Positions 8,123 through 13,836 of a stretch of 13,836 nt of DNA are shown here, piece after piece (the first letter of the stretch is position 1; each line of letters starts with the position of its first letter). The notes under the pieces were generated by a model that was given only the letters and a program-made list of their open reading frames with translations, had not been told where the DNA came from and ran no database searches. Origin of the DNA: JANWHF01 sp036276235 (GTDB lineage: Bacteria; Planctomycetota; Phycisphaerae; Tepidisphaerales; Tepidisphaeraceae); the NCBI GenBank assembly GCA_036276235.1, contig DATBDZ010000456.1, forward strand, positions 1 to 13,836. The letters run 5' to 3'. Both the position numbers and the translations under genes were made by a program.

Positions 8123-8166
8123 CCGGCGTACCAGCCGGATGTGCTGGACGTACCAGCACACGCCGG
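8123..8166. repeat. Nested GC-rich hairpin downstream of aspS
   Basis: The inner stem is TGTGCTGG (8140-8147) with CCAGCACA (8153-8160) around a 5-base loop. The outer stem is CCGGCG (8123-8128) with CGCCGG (8161-8166). GTACCAGC occurs twice as a direct repeat (8128-8135 and 8150-8157). It begins 30 bases after the aspS stop on the minus strand. No T-run follows, so it resembles a REP-type 3' element more than an intrinsic terminator. Confidence 0.7.
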
Positions 8167-8195
8167 TTGGGAAACCCCGTGCCACTTTTTGGCCC

Positions 8196-10019
8196 TCAAC
8201 TGGCTGGCGTCGGCGTTTTTGCCGGCGGTTGCACCACTCTGATATGCGTTTCGCGCAGTTGCTTTTCGTCGATGACTGATGGCGAGCCGCACATTAGATC
8301 TGCGCCGCTTTGGGTTTTGGGGAAGGCGATCACATCGCGGATGTTGCTGATGCCGCGGAGGATCATCACGAGGCGGTCCAGGCCCAGGGCGATGCCGCCG
8401 TGGGGGGGCGCGCCGTATTGAAGGGCGTCCAGCAGGAAGCCGAATTTCAGCTTCTGCGCGGCTGAGTCGATGCCTAACAGCGAGAAGACTTTTTGCTGCA
8501 CATCCATGCGGTGGATACGGATCGAGCCGCCGCCGACTTCGCTGCCGTTGACGACAATGTCGTACGCCTTGCTCTTCACCGATTCAACTCGCTCGCGGGT
8601 GCCTGCATCGAGCGAAGTCGAGATGTCCAGCTTCGCGTGATCCTCATCCAGCGGCGACGTAAACGGATGATGCGTGCTGGTAAATCGCTTCTCCTCATCA
8701 TCCCATTCAAACAGCGGGAAGTTCACGACCCACACCCAGGCGAACTCGGTTGATGGCGCAAGCTTCAAATCGCGCGCCATCTTGAGGCGTAGCTCGCCGA
8801 GCACTTTATGGACGACTTTGGGCCGGTCGGCGGCGAAGCAGAGCAGATCGCCATCCTTCGCGCCGGTGCGCTCGATCAACTGCGGCGCGATCGAGGCGAT
8901 GAACTTGGCGATGCCCGTATCGACGCCGCTCGCGGTCACTTTGGTGACGGCAAGGCCTTTCGCGCCAAAGCCCTTGGCCCATTCGGCCAGCGCATCGGTT
9001 TCTTTGCGCGTGAGCTTTGAGCCGCCGGGCACGCAGATGGCTTTCACCATTGCCGCGCCTTTGAAGACGCCGAACTCCGTCGTGTGGGCAAGATCGGTCA
9101 CATCGTGCAGCTTCATGTCGAAGCGCAGATCGGGGCGATCGGAGCCGTAGCGGGTCATCGCCTCGTCATATTCCATGTGTGGAATCGGGTTGGGCATTTG
9201 GGCGCCGAGCACTTCCTTCCAGATTCGGCGGAGCAATCCTTCCATGACCGAGATGATGTTTTCGCGATCGATGAACGCCATCTCGACGTCGAGCTGGGTG
9301 AATTCCGCCTGTCGGTCGGCACGCGGATCTTCGTCGCGAAAGCAGCGGACGATCTGCATGTACTTGTCGCAGCCGGCGACCATCAAAAGCTGCTTGAAAA
9401 GCTGCGGCGATTGCGGAAGCGCATAAAAGCTGCCGGGCACGAGGCGCGAGGGGACAATAAAATCGCGCGCGCCCTCGGGCGTCGATTTGGTGAGGAACGG
9501 CGTTTCGATTTCCCAAAAACCCAGATCGCCCAGGTAATCGCGCATGATCTTCGTGACGCGATATCGCGTGCGCAAAGTATCCTGCATCGCCTGTCGGCGA
9601 AGATCCAGAAAGCGGAATTCGAGGCGCTTCTCCTCGTTCACCACTTCACGCTCATCCGGCGTAAAAGGAGGCGTCGGCGACGGGCTGAGCACGTTCAGCG
9701 TCTTCACGCGAATTTCGATTTCGCCGGTGGGGAGCTTGGGGTTGACCAGCCCTTCGCCGCGCGCGGTGACGACGCCGCTGATGCTGATGACCCACTCACT
9801 GCGCAGCTTGCGCGATTCATCGTGGTTCGCCTGCCCGCAGGTGTCGGCATCAAACACCAGTTGCGTGAGGCCGTCACGGTCGCGCAGGTCAATGAAGACA
9901 AGGCCGCCATGATCGCGGTAGGAATGCACCCAGCCTGCCAGCATGATTTCTTTGCCGACATCAGATTTGCGGAGCTGGCCGCAGGAATGCGTACGGTAAC
10001 GGGTTTGAATGGCTTCCAT
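8196..10019 (-). CDS. aspS: Aspartyl-tRNA synthetase, probably non-discriminating
   Basis: Class II synthetase that loads aspartate onto tRNA. The 607-residue product has the N-terminal OB-fold anticodon domain (about 1-110). Then come the flipping segment RLEFRFLDLRR, motif 2 in CFRDEDPRADRQAEFTQLD (about 226-244), a bacterial GAD insertion (about 290-430), and motif 3 in GGIALGLDRLVMIL (541-554). Length is typical of bacterial AspRS at about 590. Two positions bear on specificity: His37 in RDHGG and Gly90 in RGEGLVN. They correspond to His31 and Gly81 of the Pseudomonas aeruginosa enzyme, which also charges tRNA-Asn. E. coli has Leu and Lys there. The frame extends to 10187, but family similarity starts at MEAIQTRYRTHSCGQL (ATG at 10019). 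No ribosome-binding site is visible, and a TATAAG hexamer lies 12 bases upstream. Confidence 0.96.
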   Translation of the reverse strand: MEAIQTRYRTHSCGQLRKSDVGKEIMLAGWVHSYRDHGGLVFIDLRDRDGLTQLVFDADTCGQANHDESRKLRSEWVISISGVVTARGEGLVNPKLPTGEIEIRVKTLNVLSPSPTPPFTPDEREVVNEEKRLEFRFLDLRRQAMQDTLRTRYRVTKIMRDYLGDLGFWEIETPFLTKSTPEGARDFIVPSRLVPGSFYALPQSPQLFKQLLMVAGCDKYMQIVRCFRDEDPRADRQAEFTQLDVEMAFIDRENIISVMEGLLRRIWKEVLGAQMPNPIPHMEYDEAMTRYGSDRPDLRFDMKLHDVTDLAHTTEFGVFKGAAMVKAICVPGGSKLTRKETDALAEWAKGFGAKGLAVTKVTASGVDTGIAKFIASIAPQLIERTGAKDGDLLCFAADRPKVVHKVLGELRLKMARDLKLAPSTEFAWVWVVNFPLFEWDDEEKRFTSTHHPFTSPLDEDHAKLDISTSLDAGTRERVESVKSKAYDIVVNGSEVGGGSIRIHRMDVQQKVFSLLGIDSAAQKLKFGFLLDALQYGAPPHGGIALGLDRLVMILRGISNIRDVIAFPKTQSGADLMCGSPSVIDEKQLRETHIRVVQPPAKTPTPAS

Positions 10020-10031
10020 AATCGTGTGCCG

Positions 10032-10061
10032 CTTATACGATAACCATAAGCTACATGCCAC
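10032..10061 (-). promoter_or_regulatory. Candidate aspS promoter, near-leaderless
   Basis: On the minus strand GTGGCA (10056-10061, four of six) and TATAAG (10032-10037, five of six) are separated by 18 bases. The ATG follows 12 bases after the -10, so the predicted untranslated leader is about 5 bases. This agrees with the absence of a Shine-Dalgarno. Confidence 0.35.
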
Positions 10062-10465
10062 GTCAGCCGCGGCGCTCACTCTGCTTCGACCTGCGAACAG
10101 CAGAAACGAGCAAGGTTCCCGATGAAAGTTTCGCGTCTTCGCATCACCTTTAGCTCGCCTGCGGGGTCTGTGCCGGCTCGCAGCCAACCGCCCGAAATCC
10201 GTGTTACACTTTGTATAAAAATGTGGCGCGCGGAGCCTCTCTGCTTTATCACTTTATTGCAGATGAAGTAACGCAACCCCATTTTGTGCCTGCGCTTATG
10301 GCAGATCGCGAGTGATTATTTGGGTCCGAATCAGTCCACCCCGTAACACATCGATTGTCAAGCTATATTTTGGTAAATCATTGGATAAATCTACTTAGGC
10401 GCGTCTATCCCCTCTTCGCGCCGTTAGTTCGCCCCTGACCCTTGGTTCGCCCCTTTAGTTCGGCC

Positions 10466-10493
10466 TTGATTCGCGACACATCAGGCCTACGAT
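10466..10493 (+). promoter_or_regulatory. Candidate promoter of the zinc-ribbon gene
   Basis: TTGATT (10466-10471, four of six) and TACGAT (10488-10493, four of six) with a 16-base spacer. The ATG comes 9 bases after the -10, again predicting a nearly leaderless transcript. Confidence 0.25.
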
Positions 10494-10502
10494 GCGATAG
10501 AC

Positions 10503-10955
10503 ATGAAGCGATCTGGTTTGGCGGATGAATTTGCCCGGCGCCCCTTGCTTCAGTTGGCCATTGCGCACCTGATTGCCAGTTACTCATTTATCCCGATATT
10601 TCTTAGCGTTGGGGCGATGGTTCGCGTTGGTTCGCGGTTTCGGGTGTCTCTGACCGCCTCTTTTTCTTTTTTCGACTTGGTGTGCATTCCGATCGACGTT
10701 CCACTTGGTCTGGCTAGCTTGATTAGTCGGCCGGCTGACTTTTCATTGTTGCTCTTGGCTGTAGCATTCGCCTCATATCTCTTACCGTTCCTCGCTGTAA
10801 TCTGGCTAATGAATCGCCGACGAATTGTGGCGCACTGGCGTACTGTCCGTGGTTTGTGCGCCGAGTGCGGGTACGACCTCCGCGCGACTCCCGGCCGTTG
10901 TCCTGAATGCGGCCGGCTGCAAGCGGCGCGACGTCGAAGTGACCCCTACGGCTGA
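10503..10955 (+). CDS. Planctomycete membrane protein with C-terminal zinc ribbon
   Basis: The 150-residue product has three hydrophobic segments, about 14-40, 49-73 and 79-103. The last ends at the positive cluster NRRRIVAHWR, so the tail is probably cytoplasmic. The tail holds CAECGYDLRATPGRCPECG (119-137), a four-cysteine zinc ribbon (Cys119, 122, 133, 136). This ribbon recurs at the ends of many small membrane proteins of Planctomycetota; its function is unknown to me. The ATG lacks a ribosome-binding site. The gene converges on the metalloprotease-like gene with 9 bases between the stops. Membrane topology and zinc binding are inferred from sequence. Confidence 0.85.
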   Translation: MKRSGLADEFARRPLLQLAIAHLIASYSFIPIFLSVGAMVRVGSRFRVSLTASFSFFDLVCIPIDVPLGLASLISRPADFSLLLLAVAFASYLLPFLAVIWLMNRRRIVAHWRTVRGLCAECGYDLRATPGRCPECGRLQAARRRSDPYG

Positions 10956-10964
10956 GTGCGACTC

Positions 10965-12107
10965 CTATCGATAGCAGGGCGCAAGCGACGATGGCGGCAT
11001 TAAGGTCGCGGCTTGCGCGGCACTAAATCCACGGAGGAACAGCACCTGTTGGTACGCGCGTGAGAGCCCGCTCTCCGAAAATCGCAGGCCAAGTATCTTC
11101 TGCATAGTAGCGATATCGTTCGACGAGATCGTGGCACTGCCGCTAATGAGAGGGCCTTGGTTAAATGGTGCCAATGTTCCCACGACGTTTGCATTGATAA
11201 CTAACCACGCGTTTGTCCAGAAACTGGATATGGACAGATTGACAAACGAATAAGTGTCCATTTTCGCCAGACTTACCAGACCGGAAGGACTATTCGCGCC
11301 CGCCAACGTTCGCTCGACGCCGTATGCAAAGCACTCCTTCGATGCCGCAAGTAAATTATAGCGGTGCTTGCTGTCGAGCGCATGGGCCAACTCATGAATT
11401 ACTGTGTCTCCCGCCGGCGGTGGTAAGGCGGCGGCAAGCTTAACTGTGCCGACGTTACCAGGAAGTAAGTTCGGCGAGAACTGAGCTAGGACGCCTGCGG
11501 GCAGCTTCGATATCACGTAGCTACAGTCATTCATAATTGCAAATTCTTGATTGAAGAGCCAATCAACACCGGCCGCCGTGTAGTAGGTTGCGGGCTTATG
11601 AGACGCCTCGGCGGAAACTAAAGTTTTATAGACGACGTTCTTCAGCGATAGGTTCGAGTTGCCCGCCGCATAGGTTGTCATAACACGGAATGGTTTGCCA
11701 AAGACGGCGCCAAGCGAATTGATCGATACGACGCGGAAGGAGGCAATCGTTCCTTGACCACCAGCAACTGTCGCCGTGAAAGTCGTCGCAGTACCCGGAA
11801 CGGTGGCTAATACGAACCAGCTCCGCCCGTCAGAGTTCAACTGGTCAATTTCGAACGATGTCGCGTTCGTCCCACCACTCCAGGATAGATTGACAGACGC
11901 TGCCGTCGTTGCTGTTGCGGTCTCGAGCGTCGTGATCAGTGGGGCTAGGACCGGTGCCGGGCCGGAACGCGTGCCGCCGCCGGTCGAGGGGGCGTTGGCG
12001 GGCGCGGCGGCCGCTTGAGTTGTTACGGCGACGCTCGGCGCCTTCTGATTGTGAACGCAGAAAACGGGACGGGTCCAATTATCGCTATTTCTTGGGCGGT
12101 CGGCCAC
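10965..12107 (-). CDS. Fibronectin-III plus HExxH metalloprotease-like protein, 5' end cut off by a RAYT element
   Basis: The frame has 380 codons from a GTG at 12107, but that start lies inside the transposase gene, and codons before about 12060 belong to the inserted element. The native part begins near VHNQKAPSVAV, a Ser/Ala/Pro/Gly linker. A fibronectin type III-like domain follows (about 52-145: SVNLSWSGG, SFEIDQL, FRVVSIN). Then comes a domain with HELAH (238-242) and a Glu at 258 (SKECFAYG) that could complete a gluzincin-like zinc site. It has no signal peptide of its own. Removing 12061-12808 joins it in frame to a lipoprotein signal peptide (12864 leftward), giving a product of about 384 residues. 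No internal stops have accumulated, so the break may be recent. Peptidase activity and zinc ligands are inferred from the motif alone. The current product, if made, should be cytoplasmic. Confidence 0.75.
   Translation of the reverse strand: MADRPRNSDNWTRPVFCVHNQKAPSVAVTTQAAAAPANAPSTGGGTRSGPAPVLAPLITTLETATATTAASVNLSWSGGTNATSFEIDQLNSDGRSWFVLATVPGTATTFTATVAGGQGTIASFRVVSINSLGAVFGKPFRVMTTYAAGNSNLSLKNVVYKTLVSAEASHKPATYYTAAGVDWLFNQEFAIMNDCSYVISKLPAGVLAQFSPNLLPGNVGTVKLAAALPPPAGDTVIHELAHALDSKHRYNLLAASKECFAYGVERTLAGANSPSGLVSLAKMDTYSFVNLSISSFWTNAWLVINANVVGTLAPFNQGPLISGSATISSNDIATMQKILGLRFSESGLSRAYQQVLFLRGFSAAQAATLMPPSSLAPCYR
12061..12079. repeat. Left inverted repeat of the RAYT element
   Basis: AAAACGGGACGGGTCCAAT. 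It pairs with 12788-12806 with one mismatch (G versus A at the eleventh base) and overlaps the 5' part of the downstream frame, where it is read as WTRPVF. Confidence 0.85.
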
Positions 12108-12750
12108 GTTTGCGCAGTGGCGGGAGCTTCAGCCGTGCTTCCATTTTCGCTGTCCAGGCTTCGCTGCCGTACGGACGGCTGTGGGTCAGACAATGCCGCA
12201 GCGCGGCCTCCTCGGCGGAGGTCTGTGGCGCGTTCACCCACTGCACCCAATCCTCACGCCGCCGCAGTGGCGGAGGTGCCAGCGGGATCAGCGGAGTTCG
12301 ATCGCTCAACTTCTGACCCAGGCTCGACCATCGCCACGCCTCGGCACGGCTGACGAGATTTGCCCGCAACGCATTGCGCTCGACATATCGCGCAACTGTC
12401 GTGAAATGCGCATCATCCTGCAGCGGAAATGACCTGTATCTGCCTTGATAAACGCCGCCCTGCCCGACGCGATGGCGATACTCCAGCCACCGCCGCACGT
12501 GAGTGACGGTGAGTTTCTGCATGAAGCGCGCCAGTTCGCCATCGCGGGCCGGCCACAGCACCAGATGCCAGTGGTTTGGCATGAGGCAGAAGGCACAGAC
12601 GCGCATCGACGTGGCCTGGACAGTCCGCGCCAGCACGCGGATGAAGGCGGCGTAGTCGCCCTCGTTGGAGAACAATTCGCGCCGCCCGGCGGCGCGATTG
12701 AGCACATGGTAGATGACGCCGCCCGGAGCCCGTCGCGCTTCCCTTGGCAT
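12085..12750 (-). CDS. REP-associated tyrosine transposase (RAYT, Y1/HUH family)
   Basis: Single-strand DNA transposase related to IS200/IS605 TnpA, thought to act on REP-type palindromes. The 221-residue product opens with MPREARRAPGGVIYHVLNRA. It has the HUH metal site in MPNHWHLVLWP (His60, His62) and a substrate-side segment GGVYQGRYRSFPLQDD (98-113). The catalytic tyrosine is Tyr122 in RYVERNALRANLV, followed by AEAWRWSSL. It ends in a basic RGRPPKK tail, as many relatives do. The frame extends to a TTG at 12768 with AGAGG nearby. The ATG at 12750 is preferred because relatives begin MPR. All catalytic residues are present, so the enzyme may be active. It is flanked closely by inverted repeats and sits inside a split lipoprotein gene. 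Confidence 0.92.
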   Translation of the reverse strand: MPREARRAPGGVIYHVLNRAAGRRELFSNEGDYAAFIRVLARTVQATSMRVCAFCLMPNHWHLVLWPARDGELARFMQKLTVTHVRRWLEYRHRVGQGGVYQGRYRSFPLQDDAHFTTVARYVERNALRANLVSRAEAWRWSSLGQKLSDRTPLIPLAPPPLRRREDWVQWVNAPQTSAEEAALRHCLTHSRPYGSEAWTAKMEARLKLPPLRKRGRPPKK

Positions 12751-12777
12751 AGCGGCGAGGGTAGCCAAGGAGCCTCT

Positions 12778-12864
12778 TCAGAGCAATATTGGACCTGTCC
12801 CGTTTTTTGGTTCCGAGCAGCCGACGCAGCAGGCGAGAACGATCAGTGCAAGAAACTTGGGCAT
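12778..12864 (-). pseudogene. Severed lipoprotein signal peptide (5' end of the split gene)
   Basis: Translating the minus strand from the ATG at 12864 gives 28 codons: MPKFLALIVLACCVGCSEP followed by KNGTGPILL and a stop. The first 19 residues are a textbook lipoprotein signal: a Lys, a hydrophobic run, then Cys-rich lipobox candidates (VLAC or CVGC followed by Ser). The rest is read from the inverted repeat of the RAYT element, and the stop lies inside the element. GGAGGAG (12866-12872) is a strong ribosome-binding site, placed close to the ATG. It starts 18 bases after the upstream membrane-protein gene, suggesting an operon. Deletion of the element would continue the frame as SEP-CVHNQKAPS into the fibronectin-III protein. 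Evidence is the translation, ribosome-binding site and frame restoration; no homologue was checked. Confidence 0.7.
12788..12806. repeat. Right inverted repeat of the RAYT element
   Basis: ATTGGACCTGTCCCGTTTT, the partner of 12061-12079. Two more T follow before the host sequence resumes at 12809. Confidence 0.85.
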
Positions 12865-12882
12865 ACTCCTCCAGCGACATTG

Positions 12883-13413
12883 CTAAATTTCTCGCGCATC
12901 GACAGAAAATCCGCGAAGCCGGCGACTTCGATCTCTCCCTCTGCGTGAGATCGCGGCAAAAATCTTCGCCCAAACGGCGGCCAGCACCAGCATCGCCCAA
13001 TATGGGAACACGACGATGCAATCGCCTGGCGGCAATGAGTTGCCTAAGAAGAGCAAATCCGAATTGCCGAACACCAATACAAAGCCAAGCCGAGTGGTGC
13101 AGTTCTGGGCGAATCGATAGCTCCAGGCTCGCGGGTTTTTCACGGAAAGCGAATAATAGTTCACCGCCGGTGATCCGCTGAATCCACGAGCGAAGAAAAT
13201 CTCAAGGCGGTCACCATAGGAACACACCGACGTGAATTGGCCGTTAGATTTGTTGCAGGTCATGACGTCCTGCCGAAACCAGCTCCGCCCACAAAGAGAT
13301 GCGACCAGCGCCAGCGGAACGAACGTCACAATCCACCGCAAGGCGCGCGTGCGGCTACGTGCTGCCAGATTCTCGTCGTTTGCGCGTGTCCCCATCTCAG
13401 CATCCAGACGCAT
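12883..13413 (-). CDS. Two-helix membrane protein of unknown function
   Basis: A 176-residue product that I do not recognise. One hydrophobic segment lies near the start (about 26-43, RWIVTFVPLALVASLCG) and another near the end (about 134-155, CIVVFPYWAMLVLAAVWAKIF). The roughly 90-residue loop between them has four or five cysteines (for example CNKSNGQFTSVC) and probably faces outward. An Arg-rich tail follows the second helix. Small planctomycete proteins of this layout often carry a CGYDLR zinc ribbon after the last helix; here the tail ends as RGRDRSRRLRGFSVDAREI without cysteines. Starts at 13413 and 13395 are both possible and neither has a good ribosome-binding site. It lies just upstream of the lipoprotein start, probably in one operon. 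Confidence 0.6.
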   Translation of the reverse strand: MRLDAEMGTRANDENLAARSRTRALRWIVTFVPLALVASLCGRSWFRQDVMTCNKSNGQFTSVCSYGDRLEIFFARGFSGSPAVNYYSLSVKNPRAWSYRFAQNCTTRLGFVLVFGNSDLLFLGNSLPPGDCIVVFPYWAMLVLAAVWAKIFAAISRRGRDRSRRLRGFSVDAREI

Positions 13414-13428
13414 ATAAATGTACTTAGA

Positions 13429-13502
13429 GCTTCTAAAAATACCGATTCGCGCACTGGTTTCTTCACGACGCCACGATGCACGATCAGGGTATTTTTAGAA
13501 GC
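13429..13502. repeat. 74-base element with perfect 15-base inverted ends
   Basis: GCTTCTAAAAATACC (13429-13443) and GGTATTTTTAGAAGC (13488-13502) are exact reverse complements. The 44 bases between can extend the stem imperfectly (GAT with ATC, then CGCGCA facing TGCACG with mismatches). Compact size, no coding capacity and AT-rich termini resemble a MITE, though a structured RNA is possible. It sits 15 bases upstream of the 12883-13413 gene start. Confidence 0.8.
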
Positions 13503-13632
13503 CCTTATCCCCTGACCGCGATTCGAAGAAATGCCTTACTTGCAGCGCGATCCGAGCTCGCCACAACGCAAGCGGCTGCCAAATAGGGATGAGCCTGGAC
13601 AATCGCCGGAATGGCACGAATCATCCGCGGCG

Positions 13633-13836
13633 TCACAGCACAGCGCCGACCCTAGCCCGACGGGCGTACACAACCAACTCCGGCCGGAGGTCAGGCCGTT
13701 CCCGCAGGAACCGATCAATGATCGTAGCGACTCGTTCTGGATAATTCATTTGCCAATGGCCAAGGCCGTGCAATGCGCCCTCAAGACATGCTTCGTGCGA
13801 CAGCGACAAACAGCGTTCCATTACGGCGATGTATTC
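13633..13836 (-). CDS. C-terminal part of an unrecognised gene, runs off the window
   Basis: The frame is open from the window edge to a stop at 13633 and codes at least 67 residues. An internal ATG exists at 13821, but the codons before it (EYIAV) continue the same helical pattern, so the gene probably starts outside. The sequence reads as alpha-helical repeats: CLESA-like CLEGALHGLGHW, then PERVATIIDRFLRERPDLRPELVVYARRARVGAVL at the end. I recall similar tails on HEAT-repeat-like proteins, but cannot name a family. It has no membrane segment in the visible part. The 130 bases downstream of its stop, up to the inverted-repeat element, hold nothing I can support. Confidence 0.6.
   Translation of the reverse strand, partial: EYIAVMERCLSLSHEACLEGALHGLGHWQMNYPERVATIIDRFLRERPDLRPELVVYARRARVGAVL

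Larger units (their letters stand above)
10020..10502. other. 480-base gene-free stretch between aspS and the zinc-ribbon gene
   Basis: This divergent intergenic region is more AT-rich in its middle (TTTGTATAAAAATG at 10210-10223; CTATATTTTGG at about 10363). Candidate promoters sit at each end. Two copies of GTTCGCCCCT (10427-10436 and 10445-10454, period 18) and a partial third lie at the right. I see no tRNA, riboswitch or convincing protein. An upstream extension of the aspS frame to 10187 is judged non-coding. Confidence 0.6.
12061..12808 (-). mobile_element. RAYT element bounded by 19-base inverted repeats
   Basis: AAAACGGGACGGGTCCAAT (12061-12079) and the reverse complement of 12788-12806 match at 18 of 19 positions. 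The left copy has four A at the outer edge and the right copy six T (12803-12808). The only gene inside is a Y1-type transposase, whose stop is 5 bases from the left repeat and whose start is about 37 bases from the right one. No target duplication is evident, as expected for HUH single-strand transposition. Excising 12061-12808 (748 bases) restores a continuous frame across the site. Confidence 0.8.

Noticed and set aside
9084..10043. A 319-codon open frame on the + strand opposite aspS
   Set aside because: It is antisense to well-conserved synthetase domains and has the Arg/His/Ala-rich composition of a GC-driven shadow frame.
10427..10465. CRISPR-like or iteron array from the repeated GTTCGCCCCT
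   Set aside because: Only two exact 10-base copies with an 18-base period and one partial copy; too few and too short for either.
12413..13021. A 202-codon minus-strand frame running through the RAYT start, the lipoprotein signal and the upstream gene
   Set aside because: It crosses the conserved HUH region out of frame and is Arg-rich. The other frame holds the real transposase.
13536..13718. A 60-codon Cys-rich minus-strand frame
   Set aside because: It overlaps the conserved-looking end of the 13633-13836 gene out of frame, and its cysteines come from GC-rich codons. No ribosome-binding site was seen.

Overview
The window looks like chromosomal DNA of a planctomycete, possibly of the Phycisphaerae type. 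The best lineage marker is the small membrane protein at 10503-10955, which ends in a zinc ribbon of the form CxxCGYDLRxxPxxCPECG. This ribbon is a recurrent hallmark of Planctomycetota proteins. High GC, several small membrane proteins of unknown function and many palindromic repeats agree with that. No rRNA, tRNA, CRISPR array or phage module is visible.

Layout. Positions 1-180 hold a heptamer (TTCAGGG) tandem array and a facing array of the complementary repeat. recA follows on the + strand (382-1605), then a perfect hairpin (1902-1925) and a secreted HtrA/Deg-type protease with two PDZ domains (1998-3455). A minus-strand block then carries pyruvate kinase (pyk), orotate phosphoribosyltransferase (pyrE) and a small overlapping unknown gene, probably one transcription unit (5985 down to 3481). 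Divergent from pyk is a HicB-family antitoxin gene. Its stop overlaps the start of a 41-codon remnant of a ParE/RelE-type toxin (6091-6503). Next on the minus strand come a large protein with a probable C-terminal SUKH (SMI1/KNR4) domain (6511-7965), a cluster of palindromic repeats (8022-8185), and aspS (8196-10019), whose residues suggest a non-discriminating enzyme. A 480-base gene-free stretch precedes the zinc-ribbon membrane protein.

The right-hand third is the most dynamic part. A REP-associated tyrosine transposase (RAYT; Y1/HUH family) gene is bracketed by 19-base inverted repeats (12061-12808). It sits between a 28-codon lipoprotein signal-peptide ORF (12778-12864) and a 370-residue fibronectin-III plus HExxH protein with no export signal of its own (10965-12107). 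Removing exactly 12061-12808 joins the two in frame, so the element seems to have split a lipoprotein metalloprotease-like gene. Upstream lie a two-helix membrane protein, a 74-base element with perfect 15-base inverted ends, and the 3' end of an unrecognised gene that leaves the window.

The housekeeping genes (recA, pyk, pyrE, aspS) are ordinary in content and seem to be interspersed with accessory genes. A window-wide pattern is that several genes without a Shine-Dalgarno sequence (pyk, hicB-like, aspS, the zinc-ribbon gene) have a -10-like hexamer only 6-12 bases before the ATG, suggesting leaderless transcripts. recA, pyrE, the SUKH gene and the lipoprotein ORF have clear ribosome-binding sites. 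I did not find a coherent, clearly new multi-gene system. The best leads are the split lipoprotein, the antitoxin with a cut-off toxin, and the repeat families.
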